Assembly: GCF_900142575.1 (NCBI RefSeq)
Contig: NZ_FRBI01000026.1
Coordinates: 1 to 64,000 of the forward strand
Length of the DNA stretch: 64,000 nucleotides
From: Actinacidiphila paucisporea
GTDB taxonomy: Bacteria > Actinomycetota > Actinomycetes > Streptomycetales > Streptomycetaceae
Reading direction: 5' to 3'
This document shows positions 59,263-64,000 of the stretch, piece by piece. The position numbers and the translations under genes are program-made. The number at the start of each line of letters is the position of its first letter. Within the stretch, counting starts at the first letter, position 1. The notes beneath the pieces are model-generated. The model worked only from the letters and a program-made list of their open reading frames with translations. It had not been told where the DNA came from and made no database searches.

Positions 59263-60992
59263 GCGCGCGCTCCTTCGTCGTCGTTCACGGCTGTGGTCCC
59301 GGCTGCGGGTTCGTTCTCGGCTCCGGCGTCGGCCGCCGGGGGTGGCGCTTCGCCGTCGGCCTCGTCCTCGGGTCTGACGGGGGCGTCCGGGAGCAGTTGC
59401 AGGGCCACGTCGCCGATCTCGTCGGCGATGCGCGCGGACTCGCTGCGGCCCAGGCCGCCCATCTCCACGACGGTCACGCCGTCCTCGGCCCGTACCGCCC
59501 GCACCCAGATCCTGCGGCGCTGGATGAACAGCGAGCCGGCCAGGCCCAGGATCGCGCCGACCCCGCTGATCAGGGCGCCCTCGTTGCCGGCCTGGTGGGT
59601 GATGCTGAAGCTGGCCCAGGTCTTGACGCCCTCGAAGGTGAGGCTGCCCGCGCCGTTCGGCAGCACCATGGTGTCGCCGATCTGCATCGCCTTGGCGAAC
59701 GGGCTGCCGTCGCTGTTCGTGAACGCCTTCAGGTGCGTGTCGTCGAGCTGGTAGACGTTCTGCTGGGCGCCGGAGTCGATACCGAGGTCGCCGTGCAGGG
59801 CGTTCAGGATCAGCATCGGCTTCTGCAGGGTCGGGAAGGTCGAGTACCAGCCCCTGGTGGCGTTCAGGGCGACCGTCGGGGTGAAGATGCCGCGGAAGGC
59901 CAGCTGGTCCGGCTTGCCGTCGGTGCCGAGCGTGTCGGTCGCCTTGATGACCCCGGGCGAGGTCATGGCGGTGTCCGTCGGCAGGAACGGCACGATCTCG
60001 CGCACCACGTTGCCCTTGGCGTCCTTGATGGAGACGACCGGGGCGTAGCCGTGCGAGATGAGGTAGACCTTCTCGCCGCCGATGCTCAGCGGGTGGTTGA
60101 TCGAGATCTTGCCCTTGACGGGTTTGCCGTCCGTGCCGCTGTAGTAGTGGATGTTCGCCTGGAATTTGAGCGCGGTGCCCTTCTCCGGGCCGCTGGTGGC
60201 GTACTTCTGCTCGAAGTTGTCCAGGTCGAAGCCGAAGGGCTGGAGGTCGTCGGCCCCGTAAAGAGTGCCGCCGCTGAAGTCGTCGTACTGGGTGAGGTTG
60301 TTGACGAAGCCGTCGCCCTCGACGACCAGCTTGCCGCCCTCCGCCTTCTCCAGCGACGTCAGGGCGAACGCGATCAGCAGCCCGAACAGCGAGACGTGGA
60401 AGACGAGGTTGCCGAACTCCCGCAGGTAGCCCTTCTCGCCGGCCACCGAGGTGTCGGTGACGCTGGTACGGAAGCGGCGCCCGCGCAGCGCCTTGCGGGC
60501 CGCCTCGGTCACCTCCTCCGGGCTCGCGTCGGTGCGCCAGGTGCTGTACGCGGGCAGCCGGGTGAGGTTGCGCGGGGCGCGGGGCGGCCGGGACCGCAGC
60601 TGGCCGACGAACTGCCAGCTGCGCGGCACGATGCAGCCGGCCAGCGAGACGAACAGCAGGATGTAGATCGCCGCGAACCACGGCGAGCTGTAGACGTGGA
60701 AGAGCCCGACCTTCTCGTATATCGGGCTGACCGTGGTGTGCTTGGCCTTGAAGGCCTCGAGCTTGAGCTGGTCGCTGTGCTGCGGGATCAGCGAGCCGGG
60801 GATCGCGGCGAGCGACAGCAGGAACAGCAGGATCAGCGCGACCCGCATCGAGGTGAGCTGCCGCCACATCCAGCGCAGCCAGCCGAGCAGCCCGAGCGCG
60901 GGCGCCTCCGCGAAGGTGTCGACGGGCGCGGTGCTCAGCTGCGCCCCCGCCGCGCCGAGGTCTTCGCGCTCGGTCTTCTCCGTGATGCTCAT
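59259..60992 (-). CDS. resB: Cytochrome c biogenesis protein ResB
   Basis: 577 residues. Three N-terminal membrane segments (about 45-70, 105-125, 200-220), a large extracellular domain to about 480, one last membrane segment (GALISGVGAILGLAGSLF), and an acidic cytoplasmic tail. RVALILLFLLSLAAIPGSLIPQ and WFAAIYILLFVSLAGCIVPRSW are ResB/Ccs1 signatures. It partners with the CcsB/ResC protein in System II cytochrome c synthesis. It starts 4 bases after ccdA. Confidence 0.93.
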   Translation of the reverse strand: MSITEKTEREDLGAAGAQLSTAPVDTFAEAPALGLLGWLRWMWRQLTSMRVALILLFLLSLAAIPGSLIPQHSDQLKLEAFKAKHTTVSPIYEKVGLFHVYSSPWFAAIYILLFVSLAGCIVPRSWQFVGQLRSRPPRAPRNLTRLPAYSTWRTDASPEEVTEAARKALRGRRFRTSVTDTSVAGEKGYLREFGNLVFHVSLFGLLIAFALTSLEKAEGGKLVVEGDGFVNNLTQYDDFSGGTLYGADDLQPFGFDLDNFEQKYATSGPEKGTALKFQANIHYYSGTDGKPVKGKISINHPLSIGGEKVYLISHGYAPVVSIKDAKGNVVREIVPFLPTDTAMTSPGVIKATDTLGTDGKPDQLAFRGIFTPTVALNATRGWYSTFPTLQKPMLILNALHGDLGIDSGAQQNVYQLDDTHLKAFTNSDGSPFAKAMQIGDTMVLPNGAGSLTFEGVKTWASFSITHQAGNEGALISGVGAILGLAGSLFIQRRRIWVRAVRAEDGVTVVEMGGLGRSESARIADEIGDVALQLLPDAPVRPEDEADGEAPPPAADAGAENEPAAGTTAVNDDEGARA

Positions 60993-60996
60993 GGGT

Positions 60997-61773
60997 TCAG
61001 ATCCCTGTGGTGAAACTGCTCGACCAGATCTGCATCTGGTAGGTGATGTGCTCCCACACTCCGGTGACCAGCAGGACGCCGACCGCCACGAGCATGACCC
61101 CGCCGGTCCTGATGACCCACACGTAGTGGCGCTTGACCCAGGCGAAGGCGCCCAGCGTACGGCGGAAAGCTATGGCCGCGACGATGAAGGGCACGCCGAG
61201 CCCCGCGCAGTAGAACGCCATCAGCAGGGCGCCCCGGCCCGCGCTGGCGTCGTCAAAGGCCAGCGCGTTGACCGCGCCCAGGGTCGGGCCGACGCAGGGC
61301 GTCCAGCCGAGCCCGAACAGCACGCCGAGCAGCGGCGCGCCCGCCAGGCCCAGCGCCGGCTTGGTGTGGAAGCGGAACTCGCGCTGCGTGAGCCCGCCGA
61401 CGATGCCCATGAAGGCCAGGCCCAGCACGATGGTCAGCGCGCCGAAGACCTTCGTCAGGATCTCCCGGTGGACCTGGAGGGTCTGCCCGAAGTTGCCGAA
61501 GAGGGCGCCGCCGGAGACGAAGACGGCGCTGAAGCCGAGCACGAAAAGCGACGCGCCCGCCAGCATCCTGCCCCGCCTGGCCTCGGCCAGGTCGGTGCCG
61601 GTCACCCCGGTGACGTACGACAGGTAGCCGGGGACCAGCGGCAGCACGCAGGGCGAGAAGAAGGAGATCAGCCCGGCGAACATCGCGACCGGGATGGCAG
61701 CCAGCAGCGCCCCGGTGAGCACCGTCTGGTTCTCGTCGACCGCCAGGACCATCAGCGCGCCGTTGCCGCCCAC
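60997..61773 (-). CDS. ccdA: Cytochrome c biogenesis protein CcdA
   Basis: 258 residues, six membrane helices. The redox cysteines lie in FFSPCVLPLVPGYLS (helix 1) and GWTPCVGPTLG (helix 4), as in CcdA/DsbD. It carries reducing equivalents from cytoplasmic thioredoxin to the extracytoplasmic TlpA/ResA-like protein encoded upstream, which keeps apocytochrome cysteines reduced. GTG 61773 starts one base after the upstream stop codon. Confidence 0.93.
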   Translation of the reverse strand: MGGNGALMVLAVDENQTVLTGALLAAIPVAMFAGLISFFSPCVLPLVPGYLSYVTGVTGTDLAEARRGRMLAGASLFVLGFSAVFVSGGALFGNFGQTLQVHREILTKVFGALTIVLGLAFMGIVGGLTQREFRFHTKPALGLAGAPLLGVLFGLGWTPCVGPTLGAVNALAFDDASAGRGALLMAFYCAGLGVPFIVAAIAFRRTLGAFAWVKRHYVWVIRTGGVMLVAVGVLLVTGVWEHITYQMQIWSSSFTTGI

Positions 61774-61774
61774 G

Positions 61775-62386
61775 TCACTTCTCCGCGGCGATCGGGTCGA
61801 TCAGCTGGTTCAGGTCGTCCTGGCCCAGCGGCTTGAGCGCCCGGGCCGCGACCCGGCCCTGCCGGTCGATGACGAGCGTGGCGGGCAGGCTCTGCGGGTT
61901 GAGGCTGCCCTTGGGGAAGCGCAGGATCAGCTTGCCGTACGGGTCGTACAGGTTGGGGTAGGTGATGCCGTACCGCTTGGTGAAGGCGGCGGCGTTCGAC
62001 GCGGTCAGGTCCCGGGTGTTGATGCCGAGGAACTGCACCCCCTTGGCCTTGTCCGCGGCGGACACGTCGGCCAGGTGCGGGGCCTCGGCGCGGCAGGGGC
62101 CGCACCAGGAGCCCCAGATGTTGATGACGACGACCTTGCCCTTGTACGCGGCCAGGCTGTCCTGCCCGCCGGCCACGGTCTTCCCCGACAGGTCGGGGGC
62201 CGGTTTGCGGTCCGCGGGCTTGAGTACGGTGATCTCGCCGGTGCCGCTGACGAAGTTGGAACTGCCCGATTTCGAGCCGGTCGAGGACGACGAGCAGGCG
62301 GCGAGCGCCAGCGCCACGACAGCGGCTCCGACCAGTGCGGCGGCACTGCGGAGCGGGCGGCGTCGAGGGGCGCGCGTAGGACTCAT
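61775..62386 (-). CDS. TlpA/ResA-like thioredoxin lipoprotein
   Basis: 203 residues. The signal ends in a lipobox LALAAC (Cys31), then a Ser-rich linker and a thioredoxin fold with the redox motif WCGPC (Cys95, Cys98) and LPATLVIDRQG (cis-Pro). It reduces disulfides of apocytochrome c at the outer face of the membrane, accepting electrons from CcdA. First gene of a tandem TlpA-ccdA-resB-ccsB operon. No good ribosome site precedes ATG 62386. Confidence 0.92.
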   Translation of the reverse strand: MSPTRAPRRRPLRSAAALVGAAVVALALAACSSSSTGSKSGSSNFVSGTGEITVLKPADRKPAPDLSGKTVAGGQDSLAAYKGKVVVINIWGSWCGPCRAEAPHLADVSAADKAKGVQFLGINTRDLTASNAAAFTKRYGITYPNLYDPYGKLILRFPKGSLNPQSLPATLVIDRQGRVAARALKPLGQDDLNQLIDPIAAEK

Positions 62387-62511
62387 GTGAAAAGTTTCGC
62401 ATGGGCCTTCGGGCGATCTTCGACACCCCCGACACCGGCACCAAAAGCGGCAATCGCCCCAAGTAAGGACCAGATGAACGGTGCCGGCGCGCGGGTGCGG
62501 GCCTGCGGCGG

Positions 62512-63795
62512 TCAGGCCATCGGGACCGACGAGGAGGTGGTCTCGGCGGGGACCGGGGCCGGCAGCGTCATGAAGTCCTTCCAGCCCTGCGACGGCGCCT
62601 GGCCGACCTCCAGCCGGCGCAGCCGGTCGAGCACCGCCGGGTCCTGCGCGTCCAGCCAGTCCACGAACTGCCGGAAGGACACGATGCGCACGTCGTCGTG
62701 CCCGGCGGTGGCGATGTACTTGAACGCGTTCTCGACCGCGTCCATGTAGATCCCGCCGTTCCACTGCTCGAAGTGGTTGCCGATGTAGTAGGGCGCCCTG
62801 TTGGTCTGGTACGCCCGCTCGAAGCCGGCAATGTACGACGCCGTGGCCTGCTCGCGCCAGTACGGGTAGTTGCGCGGGTCGCTGCTGGTCGCCGCGTGCG
62901 ACTGGTTGGCCAGCATGTTGTAGTCCATCGACAGCACCTCGAAGGAGTGCCCGGGGAAGGGGATCAGCTGGAGCGGCAGGTCCCACAGGCCCTGCTTCTT
63001 CGCCGGCCAGATCTGGTTGCCGCCCGGCGAGCTGGCGTCGTAGCGGAAGCCGAGCGCGGCGGCGGTCGGCAGCCACTGGTCCTGGCCGAGCAGGCACGGG
63101 GTGCGGGCGCCGATCAGCTCCTTGTCGTAGTCGAAGGGCAGCGGGTCCTCGTCTTGCCAGCCGGTCTGCGTCTTCCAGGTCGTCACGAAGGTCCTGGCCT
63201 GGTCGATCTCGCTCTTCCAGTCCGCGGGGGTCCAGCGGCCGACGCTGCCTGGGCCGGCGCAGAAGTGGCCGTTGAAGTGGGTGCCGATCTCATGGCCCTC
63301 CTGCCAGGCCTGCCGGACGTTGTCCAGCGTCATCCGCAGGTGGTCGTCGGCGAGGTAGCCGATGTCGGAGGCGCCGAGGGGGCTGTTGGGCGGGTCGTAC
63401 TCCAGCTTCTTGTCCTCGGGCAGCAGGTAGAGGCCACTCAGGAAGAAGGTCATGGACACGCCGTGGTCGGCGGCGAGCTTGCGGAAGCGGGGGAAGAGGC
63501 CGGTGCCGACCTCACCGGCACCGTCCCAGGAGAAGATCACGAACTGCGGCGGGGTCTGCCCCGGCTCCAGCCGCTCCACGGCCGGCTGGTGCGGCTGGTC
63601 CCCGGTGTACGCGGTGCTCCCGTCCCCGATCAGCTTCACCGTCTTGGCCGGCGCGTGCGCCCCGCTGGCCCCCGACGGCTCCCCCGTCCGCTCGCCGCCC
63701 CCGCTCTTCTTCCCCGTCCCGCACCCCGCGACAGCCAGCCCGGCCGCAGCCCCTGCGGTTGTCGTCAGCAGACTCCTTCGGCTCATCCCACTCAT
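62512..63795 (-). CDS. Tat-type lipoprotein of polysaccharide-deacetylase fold
   Basis: 427 residues. The signal has a twin arginine (SRRSLLTTTAG) and a lipobox LAVAGC (Cys25), so it is probably exported folded and lipidated. The mature part shows a NodB-like core: motif 1 FSWDGAGE, motif 2 GTHFNGH with both metal-binding histidines, and SFRQFVDWL later. In motif 1 the catalytic-base position (first Asp of TFDDG) is Trp. ATG 63795 is chosen among 63822, 63795 and 63786 because GAGAGACGGGG precedes it. Deacetylase activity is doubtful; a metal-dependent hydrolase or binding role is possible. Confidence 0.78.
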   Translation of the reverse strand: MSGMSRRSLLTTTAGAAAGLAVAGCGTGKKSGGGERTGEPSGASGAHAPAKTVKLIGDGSTAYTGDQPHQPAVERLEPGQTPPQFVIFSWDGAGEVGTGLFPRFRKLAADHGVSMTFFLSGLYLLPEDKKLEYDPPNSPLGASDIGYLADDHLRMTLDNVRQAWQEGHEIGTHFNGHFCAGPGSVGRWTPADWKSEIDQARTFVTTWKTQTGWQDEDPLPFDYDKELIGARTPCLLGQDQWLPTAAALGFRYDASSPGGNQIWPAKKQGLWDLPLQLIPFPGHSFEVLSMDYNMLANQSHAATSSDPRNYPYWREQATASYIAGFERAYQTNRAPYYIGNHFEQWNGGIYMDAVENAFKYIATAGHDDVRIVSFRQFVDWLDAQDPAVLDRLRRLEVGQAPSQGWKDFMTLPAPVPAETTSSSVPMA

Positions 63796-63859
63796 GTGTG
63801 AACCCCGTCTCTCGGCATGCATGTCCTGCAGCTGAGGCGGGCGGAAGTGCGGACGCCCA

Positions 63860-63925
63860 CCATGACGTCCACACATTCCGTGCGTATTATCCTATTTTTG
63901 TAAAATCACCTGAATATCCCTCACC
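63860..63925 (-). promoter_or_regulatory. AT-rich promoter region of the deacetylase-fold gene
   Basis: The region 63880-63920 is strikingly AT-rich for this genome. On the minus strand it reads TTTTACAAAAATAGGATAAT; GATAAT is a good -10, but no good -35 is visible at 17 bases. Beyond it, to 64000, I see no gene. Confidence 0.4.
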
Positions 63926-64000
63926 CGGCCCACGCCTTTTCGCCCTCCCGGCTGATGCACCCCGCGGAGGGGGGCGCACTGGACGGGCGCGTGGGGGGTA

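Overview
The window looks like a chromosomal core segment of a Streptomyces-type actinomycete (Streptomycetaceae). The evidence is very high GC with strong third-position bias, GTG/TTG starts with AGGAG-type ribosome sites, 4-base ATGA/GTGA overlaps throughout operons, a futalosine-type menaquinone pathway, a 14-gene nuo operon, ergothioneine genes, a CebR-type operator and GC-rich interspersed repeats. I saw no rRNA, tRNA, CRISPR array, insertion sequence or prophage.

Layout. 0-5 kb: 3' end of korB, a divergent HxlR regulator/QorB-like quinone reductase pair, a RarD permease, a flavodoxin-fold reductase, and a secreted AA10-CBM2 polysaccharide monooxygenase (minus strand) with a TTA codon and a CebR box. 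5-10 kb: ABC permease, ABC ATPase and a LolA/DUF2092-like membrane-anchored protein in one operon, then a polyprenyl diphosphate synthase. 10-14.8 kb: ergothioneine genes egtA-egtB-egtC-egtD, with egtC and egtD read as one continuous frame. 14.9-31 kb: nuoN to nuoA (complex I) on the minus strand with a Rex/Crp-like box upstream of nuoA. 31.5-36.9 kb: NlpC/P60 hydrolase, PNPOx-fold protein, VOC protein, membrane Ser/Thr kinase, geranylgeranyl-reductase-family flavoprotein. 37-42 kb: zinc-ribbon membrane protein, menG, mqnC, mqnA, cold-shock protein. 42.4-48.2 kb: lipid module of acyl-CoA ligase, thiolase, FabG4-like reductase and MaoC hydratase. 48-50.8 kb: MarR, DinB-fold protein, TetR, DUF4229 protein and GNAT. 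50.9-58.1 kb: mqnE, a frameshifted Lrp/AsnC regulator, mqnM (UbiX), rhomboid protease, lipoprotein, mqnP and mqnL. 58.2-62.4 kb: cytochrome c maturation genes ccsB/resC, resB, ccdA and a TlpA/ResA-like thioredoxin. The window ends with a Tat-type lipoprotein of polysaccharide-deacetylase fold.

How the genes fit together. Most of the window serves the respiratory chain: quinone head group (mqnA, mqnE, mqnC), tail synthesis, attachment and maturation (polyprenyl synthase, mqnP, mqnL, mqnM, menG, probably the GGR-family reductase), the quinone-reducing dehydrogenase (nuoA-N), and System II cytochrome c assembly. Futalosine nucleosidase/deaminase and mqnD functions are not in the window. Convergent gene pairs are separated either by one long GC-rich hairpin or by overlapping 3' ends.

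The most notable anomalies are the EgtC-EgtD read-through frame, the frameshift near the 3' end of the Lrp/AsnC gene (each explicable by loss of a single base, so assembly error must be excluded), the TTA-containing monooxygenase gene with a CebR operator, the structured leaders of egtA and csp, a phased 11-bp GGTCC repeat, and a large mirrored repeat island at 44.4-44.7 kb.
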